Source of the DNA: CANDOC01 sp965261725
Lineage (GTDB): Bacteria > Pseudomonadota > Gammaproteobacteria > Pseudomonadales > Endozoicomonadaceae
DNA: 64,000 nucleotides
NCBI GenBank assembly: GCA_965261725.1
Contig: CBDHDU010000002.1
Coordinates: 248,001-312,000, forward strand
Direction of reading: 5' to 3'
Shown here piece by piece: positions 1 to 8,803 of the stretch (position 1 is the first letter of the stretch; every line of letters starts with the position of its first letter). Made by a program: the position numbers and the translations under genes. Below the pieces are notes generated by a model, which worked only from the letters and a program-made list of their open reading frames with translations, did no database searches and was not told the origin of the DNA.

Positions 1-1
1 T

Positions 2-562
2 AAGTTGAGTAGAACGGCGGCGGAAGCGTTTTACGACGAGGATGATGAGAGTACGCATCAGCTAGTGTTTTATATAACAGGCGAAGATGTCTATAGCTCA
101 CGTGCGTATGATTCTCTCAAAGTCACTATACCGTTAGAAAAAGCCCCTCAAGTACAGATTACAAAACTGGATAATATAGAACTTGATCAAGCGTCATATC
201 AGAATGGGTTCTATAGAGGCGAAACGGGCTTTTGTGTTTATTCCAGTGCTGTTGATAATAAGTATCAAATAGCCATAGAAACGAGAAGTACAGCAAATAC
301 GTCTAATGGCCGTTTAAGGTTGATGCCCTCGAATAGCCTGAACTACCAAATGCGGTTTAAATCAGGCAAACAAAGTGATAGCTGGACTGAGTTTTTTGAC
401 TCAGCTATAAAGCTTGGTGCTTACACAGGAAGCTCAGACTCGAATTGTAATAGCAGCAATAATGCCTGGCTGCAGGTTAGCATTGACTCTGCTAGCGCAG
501 ATATAGCCTCTCCGGGAATCTATCAGGACACAGTTTACGTAACTGTCAGTCCGGGGCTATGA
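2..562 (+). CDS. Fimbrial-like secreted protein, C-terminal part (5' end outside window)
   Basis: The frame is open through the left window edge, so the true start lies upstream. The 187 residues seen match the second half of the two larger proteins at 1296-2264 and 2416-3381: a shared linker resembling IPLEK-P followed by a C-terminal beta-rich domain with a conserved FCVYSS segment, a second cysteine near the end, and a final strand of the type YQDTVYVTVSP. Such an ending is typical of fimbrial and spore-coat-U (SCPU)-like subunits. It is the first of three tandem paralogues. A role as a pilus tip or surface subunit is inferred. A TTG at position 5 could be called as a start, but homology to the neighbours shows it is internal. 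Confidence 0.6.
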   Translation, partial: KLSRTAAEAFYDEDDESTHQLVFYITGEDVYSSRAYDSLKVTIPLEKAPQVQITKLDNIELDQASYQNGFYRGETGFCVYSSAVDNKYQIAIETRSTANTSNGRLRLMPSNSLNYQMRFKSGKQSDSWTEFFDSAIKLGAYTGSSDSNCNSSNNAWLQVSIDSASADIASPGIYQDTVYVTVSPGL

Positions 563-634
563 AAGTTGTAGTGTGTATTGAATCGTGCTCGAATAGCCGG
601 TCTTCAGCATTCGACAGTATTTTACCGCGTCCAG

Positions 635-1177
635 ATGAATATCCAGTCCTGCCTTGCCTGCTTTCTTGGTCTTCTTTGCCTGATAACAGCTGACTACTCA
701 AAGGCCGCGGCCAATGGCGGAAAAGGCTATGGTCAGGCGGAAGCCGATTTTGGCATCAGTATTAACCTTGGCCCTAAGGTACGTATCTGGGGGCTGGAAA
801 ATTTTGATATGAGTGAGGCGGCAGCAGGTCGCCTGACCAAACCGATTTGTATCTACAGTAACAGTGACGTTGGCTTTAATGCCCATATTGTGACCGAGAA
901 CACCTTCAAACTGGCCAATGGTGATAATATCGGGGCAAGCTATCAACTGACGCTTTATATGAAACCGGATAAAAATACCAAGGCGGTTAGCGGTATCTGG
1001 GGGGATATCGATGGTTCTAATATTCCTTTTTACGAGATCGCCAGTGTTGGACTGTCACCTGAAATGTCTTGTGATGCTGCAACATCCAATGTTGATCTTA
1101 CCATCGCATTGGGCAAGATAACTGACCAGAACGGGTTTTATTCGGATCAGGTAACAATTACTATTTCACCACTGTGA
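635..1177 (+). CDS. SCPU/fimbrial-type small secreted pilin-like protein
   Basis: This 180-residue protein begins with a hydrophobic signal peptide (MNIQSCLACFLGLLCLITA, cleavage probably near SKAAA). The mature part carries two cysteines (one in the PICIYSN segment, one in EMSCD) and ends with the strand FYSDQVTITISPL, the C-terminal signature of spore-coat-U/Csu-type pilins assembled by chaperone-usher systems. I chose ATG 635 because the signal peptide starts there; the frame also has a TTG at 578 that would add 19 residues not resembling a leader. It lies 72 bases after the upstream fimbrial gene, so one transcript is plausible. It is probably a structural subunit exported to the periplasm; its polymer is unknown. 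Confidence 0.6.
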   Translation: MNIQSCLACFLGLLCLITADYSKAAANGGKGYGQAEADFGISINLGPKVRIWGLENFDMSEAAAGRLTKPICIYSNSDVGFNAHIVTENTFKLANGDNIGASYQLTLYMKPDKNTKAVSGIWGDIDGSNIPFYEIASVGLSPEMSCDAATSNVDLTIALGKITDQNGFYSDQVTITISPL

Positions 1178-1295
1178 GTCGGAAATTATTTTTGGAGTGA
1201 AGTCCGCCGCTTCTGTTTTTTCATGGTTGTGGATAACCTTCTAGCTCAGACTCCACTTTTGATGATGCCTTTTTACGAGATGTTTGACGCTGTAG

Positions 1296-2264
1296 ATGAT
1301 CTTTTCGTGTCGCTCACCCTGGCTGGTTAAAACAGCCACTGCCTGCCTGCTGGCCTCACTTGCTAATAATGTTCATGCAGCCTTTCAGTTTTACAGTGTG
1401 GAGACAGCGCCTGTCGTTCTGACTGATAGCCTGCCCGAAACTTTTAACTATACCTTCATAGCAATATTTAATTCCCATTGCACTGATGAATGTGAAGGGT
1501 ATCAGGATTACATACTGGGGCTATCTGCTTTCAAGAATTCTCTGGAAGTTGGTGACCTTCCTTTGTTTATGGAGGAAACCGTGAGTATAACGGCTTCTGA
1601 TTCGGGGGATTCCAGAACACCGAAAGAGCTTACTCTGGGGGCTTATAAAGGAACCTGGCAGCCAGACGGTGACGAACAGCCTCAGCCTCTGCTAACAGCA
1701 ACTTACTCGGTGACATTGAAAAAAGCAGGCCTTGAAAAGCTGTTCCAGAATGGTGCAAGTCCGGGTTTTTATATCCGGGGGGCTGATGTTGAGGGCGAGC
1801 AATCTTACGACAACTATTATGTGAAAATTCCTCTGGAAAAACCTCCGATGGTGACAATCGTCAGGCTGGATGATGTTGTTATCGATACGTCATTCCCAAC
1901 GGGTGACTATTATTATGAGAAGCAATCATTTTGTGTTTATTCCAGTGAGAATCCTCATACATTCAGGTTATCTATAAAGACTGAAAATAATCAGAGAGAT
2001 TCTTTTTATCTTGCTCCGGACAAGGCTGCAGGCGCTGATAATGCTTACCTTCCCTACAGTGTGGCCTTTGTTTCCCGTTCACCCAGCCGGACGCATTGGG
2101 TAGATAGTCAAGGTGAATATCCTGCTACTTTTACCGGAGGTAAAGATAAGTCCTGCAGCACCGACAATATGCAGGTGCGCGCCAGAGTGATGACGGGTTC
2201 TGCAGATAAAGTGCCGGTGAGTGTTTACGAAGATTACATGTATGTCATCGTTGAGCCTCAGTAA
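1296..2264 (+). CDS. Two-domain fimbrial-like secreted protein, paralogue A
   Basis: This 322-residue protein has an N-terminal signal peptide ending near VHA/AFQF. It appears to have two beta-rich domains: an N-terminal domain (about residues 30-175) with a disulfide-like CTDEC segment, and a C-terminal domain (about 185-322) with FCVYSSE, ENNQRDSFYLA and a final strand MYVIVEP typical of pilin-like subunits. The linker is IPLEKPP. It is clearly paralogous to the gene at 2416-3381 and to the partial gene at the left edge. A two-domain layout with a C-terminal pilin domain resembles tip adhesins of chaperone-usher pili; that function is inferred. ATG 1296 is preceded by CTGTAG, the same bases that precede the next paralogue, and no strong ribosome site is visible. 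Confidence 0.6.
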   Translation: MIFSCRSPWLVKTATACLLASLANNVHAAFQFYSVETAPVVLTDSLPETFNYTFIAIFNSHCTDECEGYQDYILGLSAFKNSLEVGDLPLFMEETVSITASDSGDSRTPKELTLGAYKGTWQPDGDEQPQPLLTATYSVTLKKAGLEKLFQNGASPGFYIRGADVEGEQSYDNYYVKIPLEKPPMVTIVRLDDVVIDTSFPTGDYYYEKQSFCVYSSENPHTFRLSIKTENNQRDSFYLAPDKAAGADNAYLPYSVAFVSRSPSRTHWVDSQGEYPATFTGGKDKSCSTDNMQVRARVMTGSADKVPVSVYEDYMYVIVEPQ

Positions 2265-2415
2265 AACGGCGTCGCAGGTTTTCAGCTTGCTTTTGTGGAG
2301 TCAGCTTTGCAGAAATGAGCATCATCGCTTCCTGTTTAGTTAACCGTTGAGAATAACGTCCCTGCGCGGTTTTCATCCTTGTTGTGTCAAGTTTTAGAAG
2401 TGTTTTGCCCTGTAG

Positions 2416-3381
2416 ATGATTATCGTGTGTATATCCCGTCGTTTAGTTAAAGTTGTCACAGTTTGCTTACTTATACTGGCGGGAGGAATAGCCCATGCAG
2501 GCTTTGAATTTTACAGTGTAGATGTCGATCCGGTGATACTGACTGATGATCTGGGTGAGACCTTTAACTATACCTTCACCGCAACGTTTGATTCTTATTG
2601 TACTGATGGGTGCACCGGTCATCAGGATTATGGACTCGGGCTTTCAGATACTCAGGATAATCTCGGAGAAGGTGACCTTGGCAGTTTTATGGGGGATAGA
2701 GTTTATGTTGCGGCTCCTGATTCTGGCGGCTTAACTAAGAAGGAATTTGCTCTGGGGTATTATACCGGAACATGGCACCCATACAGCAGTCAACATCCAC
2801 CCCCACGTATGACAGCAACCTATCAGGTAACGCTCAAGAAATCAGGCCTTGAGAAGCTTTATTCTCAGGGCGCTAATCTCGATTTTTATATACGGGGTGT
2901 TGATATGGAAGTCACTTCCTACTACGACCAGCATTATGTAGAAATTCCCCTGTCGAAGCCCCCGATAGTGAAAATAGTTGGACTGGATGATGTAATCATT
3001 GATACGTCTTCTACAACGAATGGTTCTTATCAGCATAAGGAATCATTTTGCGTTTATGTCAGCGAGAGCCCTCATACCTACCGGATATCTGTAAAGGCTG
3101 AAAATAATCAGAGGGACTCTTTTTACCTTGCACAAAACGAGGTGACAGGCGCTGATAATGCCTATCTTCCTTATGCTGTAGGGTTTGTTTCTCGCTCAGG
3201 TACGAGTTCGCCCTGGATAAACACTTCGGGTGAATATCCCGCGACATTTACTGGCGGGACTGACGAGTCCTGCAGTAGCGAAAATATGCAGGTTGGAATC
3301 AGAGTACAAACAGAAGATGCTGATCAGGTGCCAATGGGCGTCTATGAAGATCGCATGTATATCACAGTCAAGGCGCAGTAA
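2416..3381 (+). CDS. Two-domain fimbrial-like secreted protein, paralogue B
   Basis: This 321-residue protein is colinear with its upstream neighbour over its whole length. It has a signal peptide ending at AHA/GFEF, an N-terminal domain with YCTDGC, the linker IPLSKPP, and a C-terminal domain with FCVYVSE, ENNQRDSFYLA and GADNAYLPY, ending in MYITVKAQ. The two genes are evidently a tandem duplication. Most differences are scattered substitutions, more of them in the N-terminal domain, as expected if that domain binds a variable ligand (inference). The start context CTGTAGATGAT is identical to that of paralogue A. The stop codon lies inside a hairpin at 3371-3391. It faces the minus-strand chaperone gene, 32 bases away. 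Confidence 0.6.
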   Translation: MIIVCISRRLVKVVTVCLLILAGGIAHAGFEFYSVDVDPVILTDDLGETFNYTFTATFDSYCTDGCTGHQDYGLGLSDTQDNLGEGDLGSFMGDRVYVAAPDSGGLTKKEFALGYYTGTWHPYSSQHPPPRMTATYQVTLKKSGLEKLYSQGANLDFYIRGVDMEVTSYYDQHYVEIPLSKPPIVKIVGLDDVIIDTSSTTNGSYQHKESFCVYVSESPHTYRISVKAENNQRDSFYLAQNEVTGADNAYLPYAVGFVSRSGTSSPWINTSGEYPATFTGGTDESCSSENMQVGIRVQTEDADQVPMGVYEDRMYITVKAQ

Positions 3382-3391
3382 AACTGCGCCT
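3371..3391 (+). terminator. Hairpin spanning the stop codon of the last fimbrial gene
   Basis: AGGCGCAG (3371-3378) pairs perfectly with CTGCGCCT (3384-3391) around the loop TAAAA, which contains the stop codon. It sits between convergent genes. There is no clear T-run after it, so its role as a transcription terminator is uncertain; it may instead protect the 3' end of the mRNA. Confidence 0.35.
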
Positions 3392-3413
3392 GCTATTGAT
3401 GGTCAGAGCTTGT

Positions 3414-4139
3414 TTAACGTGAAGTGCTCAGCGGAAAGATTTGCTGACGTTCATTAGTGCCGTCAAACATCCCGTACCTCACCTCACCTGTACCACCTGA
3501 TGCTGTTTCCGGCAGGGTAGCCAGCCATTGCTGACCGGCATAAAGGCGGACACTCTGGCTGAGTTCAGCGCATTCTTCACGTTTGAAATTTTTGTTTGCG
3601 CAGTAATAGCCGTTTCTCAACACAACATTAATATTGCCCTGATTGGTAAAGGTCAGTTTTTCACCTTCTCGTTGAGCCTGAACATCATAAACAGCTTCAT
3701 CCGGGCGCACGAAGATCAGAGCCTGATAGGCAATCAGTATCTTTATTGCGGTTTGGGTTGCTTCCAGATCACCGACGACAGGTTTAAAGGTTACGCGGTA
3801 AACGGCTTCTTCATCTTCCGGTGTTTCAAGACTGACCAAACGAACGGTTTTGCGGGTGCCGGGCGGGATAATGGTTTTCTGCGGAGCAACCAGCAATTTC
3901 ATTTTATCCGGGTCGGTGATCTGCACCAGCTTTTCATTGGCTTCGCCGGGGTTTTCTACCTGGTAGACTTCCGTCTGGAGATAAAGCGGCTCATCGTCCG
4001 GATTGGTAACGACAATATCTTCACGGGGAGCCTTATCGGAATCAAAATGTACGATAACCCTGTTTAGTGACATGCTGGCATTCGCTGCCGCACTGAGAAA
4101 CACACTACAAAAAATGAGGGTGCTAAGAAACTGCTTCAT
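3414..4139 (-). CDS. Periplasmic pilus chaperone, PapD-like
   Basis: This 241-residue protein starts with a signal peptide (MKQFLSTLIFCSVFLSAAANA). The mature N-terminus (SLNRVIVHFDSDKAPREDIVVTN) and the run of strands with PLYLQTEVYQVENPG and LLVAPQKTIIPPGTRKTVRLV match the immunoglobulin-like N-terminal domain of PapD/FimC chaperones, including a basic residue in the TRKTVRL segment. The second domain (about 150-240) is less conserved. It should fold and deliver pilin subunits to an usher; no usher is in the window. It lies 72 bases downstream of a pilin gene on the same strand, which suggests a chaperone-subunit pair. ATG 4139 is preferred over ATG 4148, because the AGG upstream is too close to the latter. 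Confidence 0.75.
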   Translation of the reverse strand: MKQFLSTLIFCSVFLSAAANASMSLNRVIVHFDSDKAPREDIVVTNPDDEPLYLQTEVYQVENPGEANEKLVQITDPDKMKLLVAPQKTIIPPGTRKTVRLVSLETPEDEEAVYRVTFKPVVGDLEATQTAIKILIAYQALIFVRPDEAVYDVQAQREGEKLTFTNQGNINVVLRNGYYCANKNFKREECAELSQSVRLYAGQQWLATLPETASGGTGEVRYGMFDGTNERQQIFPLSTSR

Positions 4140-4211
4140 TATTAGCATTAGCCTGACAAATTACTATCACCTGCATTCTATTGAACGAATGTACCCGTCT
4201 ACAAGAGCATT

Positions 4212-4736
4212 TTACTGCGCCTGAATAATAATGGTCGCTACGCCGGAATAGGGGGCTTCATCCGGTTTATCCGGAAAGGTATTGATTTGTAGTACCGGCG
4301 CCGTTTTGCAGTTATTTCGGGTGAGCAGTTTCGGTGAAGTCTGGCCTGCAGTCTCAAACTGCATAACAGGCTGTCCTGCTGCTGACAGGATGGATGCTGA
4401 ATATGGTTTCGTCTGCCCCCTTCGGTTGGTTAACTGCAGGTTTTTATCATTCTGGCGTCCGGTGACACTGACAGAATAGTGAGTAAGGTCGTTGCTTTGG
4501 ATACACAAAGGGAAAGATGAATCCGTAGAGTGTGAATGTTCCGAAGACAGGGTGACTTGCTCCGGAGGCGATTCAACGGTCAGCTTAGGATGAATGACCA
4601 GACGAATTTCAAACTGGCCACTTGAGCTTTGCGAACTTAGTTGACCCTGACGGGCTGCGATAGTTAGATCGCTGTTAAGCATTACAGCAACAGCGATGAA
4701 CCACCCTGCAGTGCAGCTTTTAATTATTCTGAGCAC
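4212..4736 (-). CDS. Pilin-like secreted protein (SCPU-like)
   Basis: This 174-residue protein has a signal peptide ending near LTIAA. The mature part contains two cysteines (FPLCIQSN and NNCKTAP) and ends with the strand YSGVATIIIQAQ, the same architecture as the small pilin at 635-1177 though the sequence is divergent. It is the first gene of a minus-strand pair with the chaperone at 3414-4139 and is probably its client subunit. The start is GTG at 4736, only 15 bases from the end of the upstream RDD gene on the same strand, so the three may be co-transcribed. The subunit role is inferred from architecture and neighbour. Confidence 0.5.
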   Translation of the reverse strand: MLRIIKSCTAGWFIAVAVMLNSDLTIAARQGQLSSQSSSGQFEIRLVIHPKLTVESPPEQVTLSSEHSHSTDSSFPLCIQSNDLTHYSVSVTGRQNDKNLQLTNRRGQTKPYSASILSAAGQPVMQFETAGQTSPKLLTRNNCKTAPVLQINTFPDKPDEAPYSGVATIIIQAQ

Positions 4737-4751
4737 GATTCAGAAACCGGA

Positions 4752-5216
4752 TCAGCGGCTTTTAATAACCAGTGTTCCGGCTACCTTGTCATGCCATCCC
4801 TGCTTGCGCTTGTCGAAGGCAATCCAGATAAAGCCCATGAACAAGGGAAAGAATGAGATCAGGTAAGCCAGATAACGTGTAATGAATTGCTGGGATGTCG
4901 GTTCCCCACCGGTTTCAGCATCCACAATGCGGGTCATCACTGCCATCTTGCCTGGTGTTGCGGCTTTATAAACCCAGAAAAGAATGATACAGACAGCAGG
5001 CAACACCCAGTCAATCAGAATCCCTTTCAGACCCAGCCCCACAGGGTCGTTGATGGAAACTGTCTGGTCATAGACCAGCAGTGCCAGCGGAATGGTGATA
5101 AGAAGAATCAGGATGATGTCGACCAGCACGGCAGTCAGCCGAACCCAGAAGCCGGCATATTCCCAGGCCTCTTCATCAAGATAATTCGGGAGGGATGGCT
5201 CCTGCCGGTCAAGCAT
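4752..5216 (-). CDS. RDD family inner-membrane protein
   Basis: This 154-residue protein shows the RDD-family signature near its start (YAGFWVRLTAVLVDIILILL): an aromatic-rich stretch, an arginine at the membrane edge and an aspartate inside the first membrane segment. Two or three further hydrophobic segments follow, including one with WVYKAATPGKMAVMTRIVD, the usual second RDD block. RDD proteins are small integral membrane proteins, some linked to ion or compatible-solute transport, but most have no known substrate. It is downstream of ntrC on the same strand with a 122-base gap and need not belong to that operon. Confidence 0.8.
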   Translation of the reverse strand: MLDRQEPSLPNYLDEEAWEYAGFWVRLTAVLVDIILILLITIPLALLVYDQTVSINDPVGLGLKGILIDWVLPAVCIILFWVYKAATPGKMAVMTRIVDAETGGEPTSQQFITRYLAYLISFFPLFMGFIWIAFDKRKQGWHDKVAGTLVIKSR

Positions 5217-5338
5217 TTCAGGCTCCTTCTGAAATGGTGGTTCAGAAAAACAGCACTTCCATACTTAACTATATATGCAGAACCTGAGAATGCATAAGCG
5301 GCAGGTTTTTAGAGCGACAACCGTTCCTGAGAATTACC

Positions 5339-6775
5339 TCAGGCTACAGTTTCATGTTCGTCGTCGTGATTGTCGAATTCCAGCTCCAGTTCCTTGATTT
5401 TGCGGGTGAGCGTATTTCTTCCCCAGCCTAACAGTTCGGATGCATCGCGTCGGCGACCGCCGGTGTGAGCCAGTGCGGTTTCAATCAGAATTCGTTCAAA
5501 TGCCGGAACCGCTTGTTTTAATAGTCCTTTGTCACCGGTTGCCAGTTGTCTGTCCGCCCAGATACGCAGTGCCTGTTCCCAGTTATCTGAAACTGTTTTT
5601 CTGGGTTCTTGCTCCAGCAGTTCCGGTGGCAAATCATCAGGCAGTACTTCCCTGCCGGAAGCCATTACCGTCATCCAGCGGCAGGTGTTTTCCAGCTGAC
5701 GAACATTACCCGGCCAGTCCAGTCGCCCCATTGTGGTTTCCGTTTCCGGATGTATAAGCTTTGGCTCAACATCAAGCTCATTGGCTGCGCGGTCAAGGAA
5801 ATGCCTTGTTAACAGCGGAATATCTTCTTTACGTTCACTCAGCCGCGGAATATGTACCCGGATGACATTCAGGCGGTGGAACAGATCCTCACGGAATTGC
5901 CCTGCTTCTACCAGTTTTTCAAGGTTCTGATGGGTTGCAGCAATAATACGAACATCCACCTTTACCGGAATGTGACCGCCGACACGATAAAACTCACCAT
6001 CGGCTAATACCCGTAGCAAGCGGGTTTGCGTATCGGCAGGCATATCACCGATCTCATCAAGGAAAAGGGTACCGCCATTAGCCTGCTCAAAGCGCCCCCG
6101 ACGTAGCTGATTAGCACCGGTGAATGCCCCTTTCTCGTGACCAAACAGCTCTGATTCCATCAGGTCTTTTGGAATGGCGGCCATGTTCAGCGCAATAAAA
6201 GGGTTGGATGCCCGTGGGCTGTGACGGTGCAGTGCCTGTGCGACCAGCTCTTTACCGGTTCCGGATTCACCGTTAATCAAAACAGTAATATTGGAATGTG
6301 CCAGACGGCCAATGGCACGAAAGACTTCCTGCATGGCTGGCGCTTCACCAATAATCTCCGGTGTCGCAGGAGCCGCTGGTACAGGTGTATTTTGCTGTTG
6401 TTCATGCACATGTACCTGAGCTCGTTTGACCAGACTGACTGCTTCATCAATATCAAAAGGTTTAGGCAGGTATTCAAAAGCGCCGCCTTTGTATGAAGCT
6501 ACGGCACTGTCCAGATCTGAGTGAGCGGTCATGATAATTACCGCGATATCGGGCCAGCGCTCGCCAATCTTTTCCAACATGCTGAGACCATCAATACCGG
6601 GCATACGCACATCGGAGATAATGACTTCCGGCTGGCTACGTTCCAGTTGGGCAAGAGCACTGTCACCGGTTTCAAACGATGTGGTCTGAATATCAGCTTG
6701 CGCCAGTGCACGTTCCAGCACCCAACGAATGGAACGGTCATCATCTATGATCCAGACGTTTTCAGTGCGGCTCAT
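5339..6775 (-). CDS. glnG: Nitrogen regulation response regulator NtrC (NR-I)
   Basis: This 478-residue protein has three parts. A receiver domain (1-115) carries the acidic pocket IIDDD and phosphoacceptor Asp55 in SDVRMPG. A sigma54-activator AAA+ domain follows with Walker A GESGTGKE, the sigma54-contact loop GAFTGA and FLDEIGDMP. A C-terminal Fis-type helix-turn-helix ends the protein (ASELLGWGRNTLTRKI). When phosphorylated by NtrB under nitrogen limitation it activates sigma54 promoters. The start at 6775 is supported by an AGGAG site six bases upstream and lies one base after the ntrB stop; the frame extends 13 codons further into ntrB without a better start. Length matches the family. 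It forms an operon with ntrB. Confidence 0.95.
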   Translation of the reverse strand: MSRTENVWIIDDDRSIRWVLERALAQADIQTTSFETGDSALAQLERSQPEVIISDVRMPGIDGLSMLEKIGERWPDIAVIIMTAHSDLDSAVASYKGGAFEYLPKPFDIDEAVSLVKRAQVHVHEQQQNTPVPAAPATPEIIGEAPAMQEVFRAIGRLAHSNITVLINGESGTGKELVAQALHRHSPRASNPFIALNMAAIPKDLMESELFGHEKGAFTGANQLRRGRFEQANGGTLFLDEIGDMPADTQTRLLRVLADGEFYRVGGHIPVKVDVRIIAATHQNLEKLVEAGQFREDLFHRLNVIRVHIPRLSERKEDIPLLTRHFLDRAANELDVEPKLIHPETETTMGRLDWPGNVRQLENTCRWMTVMASGREVLPDDLPPELLEQEPRKTVSDNWEQALRIWADRQLATGDKGLLKQAVPAFERILIETALAHTGGRRRDASELLGWGRNTLTRKIKELELEFDNHDDEHETVA

Positions 6776-6776
6776 G

Positions 6777-7874
6777 CTAGGCTCCTGTAGTTTGTTTATC
6801 GGATATTTGTTCAAAAGGGAGGTAAAGCGTAAAAACGGTATTGCCGGGCCGACTGGTGCACTCGATCAGTCCCTGATGCTGCCCCATAATGGACTGGGCA
6901 ATAGATAAGCCAAGACCTGTACCTTCCGCCCGCCCGCTGATCATCGGGTAAAAAATGCTTTCCTGCATTTCCGCAGGAATGCCCGGTCCGTTATCACAGA
7001 TATCAACCTGACAGAGCAGACGGTGAATTCTGTTATCAATGGTGAACTGGCGGCGAATCCGGGTACGCAAGGTTATTTGCCCCTGCTCAAGCGGCATTGT
7101 GCTGCTGATAGCCTGACGGGCATTGCGTACAACATTCAAAACAACCTGAATCAGTTGTTCGGCATCGGCAGAAATATCCGGCACGCTGGGGTCATAATCC
7201 TGAATGATTTTCAGGGTGCCGCCGGTTTCTGCCAGAATCAGATTGCGTACATGCTCCAGTACGGCATGAATGTTAACTGATTCCAGCTGCGGTGGGTTTA
7301 TTGGGCCTAGCATTCGATCAACAAGATTTCTCAGTCGATCCGCTTCACCAATAATAATATCGGTGAAGTCTTTCAATGCAGGCTCTGGTAACTCTCTTGC
7401 CAGTAGTTGAGCTGCACCGCGAATACCGCCTAATGGATTTTTGATTTCGTGCGCCATACCGCGAATCAGGCTTTTGGCTGTTTCACGGTTACTCTTCAGC
7501 GCTTCTTCCCGGCTTATTTTCATCAGCCGGTCGAGGTGCTGAAACTCTAGCAGCAGGCCTGTTTCGACAGGGGTCGCGGCGTAATCAAGTGTTAGATGGC
7601 GGCCGTCATGACATTCCAGCCGTTTTTCCCGGCGAATATATGGCTGGCCGGTTTCCATAGCTTCCAGCAGACGTGCAGTCAGTTCGTTGCTATCGCTTAG
7701 CAATTCGGTGATCGATGTGTCATAGCTGCGACGGTCACTGACGGCAAACAGCACCTCAGCAGCAGGGTTCATATACTGCACTTTAAGGGCCGGGCTCAGC
7801 ATAATGACGGCTGTCGCCATGTTTTCCAGCAGAGATGCTTCCAACCGTATTCTTTCCGGTGATGGCTGATGCAT
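6777..7874 (-). CDS. glnL: Nitrogen regulation sensor histidine kinase NtrB (NR-II)
   Basis: This 365-residue cytosolic kinase has an N-terminal PAS-like domain (about 10-110, with VQYMNPAAEVLF), a dimerisation/phosphotransfer region with His142 in GMAHEIKNPLGGIRG, and a C-terminal ATPase domain with the N box (VVRNARQA), DNGPGIP and GTGLGLSIAQ. It phosphorylates or dephosphorylates NtrC according to the glutamine/2-oxoglutarate signal relayed by PII. There are no membrane segments, as expected. It is directly followed by ntrC. glnA, often nearby, is not seen in this window. Confidence 0.95.
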   Translation of the reverse strand: MHQPSPERIRLEASLLENMATAVIMLSPALKVQYMNPAAEVLFAVSDRRSYDTSITELLSDSNELTARLLEAMETGQPYIRREKRLECHDGRHLTLDYAATPVETGLLLEFQHLDRLMKISREEALKSNRETAKSLIRGMAHEIKNPLGGIRGAAQLLARELPEPALKDFTDIIIGEADRLRNLVDRMLGPINPPQLESVNIHAVLEHVRNLILAETGGTLKIIQDYDPSVPDISADAEQLIQVVLNVVRNARQAISSTMPLEQGQITLRTRIRRQFTIDNRIHRLLCQVDICDNGPGIPAEMQESIFYPMISGRAEGTGLGLSIAQSIMGQHQGLIECTSRPGNTVFTLYLPFEQISDKQTTGA

Positions 7875-8036
7875 ATTTATCTTTAGTGACTGAAACTCTG
7901 AATGTTTTCAGTGTTACAAAGCAAGATGTACGCCAGCTTAATTGAGGGCGTCGGGACGGAATGAATGCACCCAGTGAGCAGTCAAATTCCGTTATAAATC
8001 TATTGTTGCACCATTATATAGCATTTCTTCGCGCTT

Positions 8037-8663
8037 TTATGGTGCGTTTCGGGTTTGAGGGAATTGAGGAATCTTTGGTGCCTGTGGTGCTTTGGGTGCC
8101 TGAGGGGGGGGCGGTGTTCCTTTAGGCAGGGAAGGCTCAGTCTGGTTCAGGACGCTGGGGCGTTGAACATGGAATATGACACTGGCGCTCTTTAATACAT
8201 TCCCGGATTTATTGACCACCTCTACCATAGCCTGATGAGTTCCTCGATCCATATTACTTAACGGGTAACTTAAAGCGGATCCGGGCTGACTCAGAAGGTT
8301 GCCATCCAGCTTCCATTGAACTTGGTGCTCAGAGTGCAGGCTGGGCTGCAAGCTTGCAGAGAGCATTACATTGCCGTTATTGCGTATGGTGCTGTCGTTT
8401 ACTGGTGAAGTGATTTTCAGAGTTGTGTACTTAATATCCTGAGGTTTGGCAATTTCCTGAGGCGCCGGAGGTGGGGTGGTTTTTATCGCAGGGATAATAG
8501 TAGGTTCTTTTAAGTCAACAGGCTCAATCATTGTTCCGGGCATAGGGTCATCGGTGAAAACGGTATTGCCGTGTTTGTCCGTTGACTTATAAATAGTCGC
8601 CTGAACCGATAGCAAAGGCAGTGTCAGTGCTGTGACGATAAACGTAAACCTTTGCCAGTACAT
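8037..8663 (-). CDS. DUF4124 domain secreted protein
   Basis: This 208-residue protein has a signal peptide (ending near SVQA) followed at once by a DUF4124 motif (TIYKSTDKHGNTVFTDDP), which is common in small envelope proteins of gammaproteobacteria. The middle (about 80-165) resembles a beta-sandwich domain, and the C-terminus is a proline-rich tail of PQAPKAP-like repeats. Genes of this type are often found just upstream of ntrB-ntrC in Pseudomonas-like genomes, as here, but the function is unknown. It is 162 bases from ntrB on the same strand. Confidence 0.75.
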   Translation of the reverse strand: MYWQRFTFIVTALTLPLLSVQATIYKSTDKHGNTVFTDDPMPGTMIEPVDLKEPTIIPAIKTTPPPAPQEIAKPQDIKYTTLKITSPVNDSTIRNNGNVMLSASLQPSLHSEHQVQWKLDGNLLSQPGSALSYPLSNMDRGTHQAMVEVVNKSGNVLKSASVIFHVQRPSVLNQTEPSLPKGTPPPPQAPKAPQAPKIPQFPQTRNAP

Positions 8664-8803
8664 ATCGTTTCCCCATTTGCGATTTTTATATGTTGTACTA
8701 GTGAGTATAAATTTAAAACAGCATTATGATAAAAAACAGAGTGTCCATATTTATCAGCTAAGCTGTTTTCAGTTTGAAAAATATTTTACATGGATATTCG
8801 TTA

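Noticed and set aside
3528..4067. 179-codon plus-strand frame over the pilus chaperone
   Set aside because: Antisense to a clear PapD-like gene with a signal peptide; no independent coding evidence.
4887..5297. 136-codon plus-strand frame over the RDD gene
   Set aside because: Antisense shadow of the RDD protein, with no family motif.
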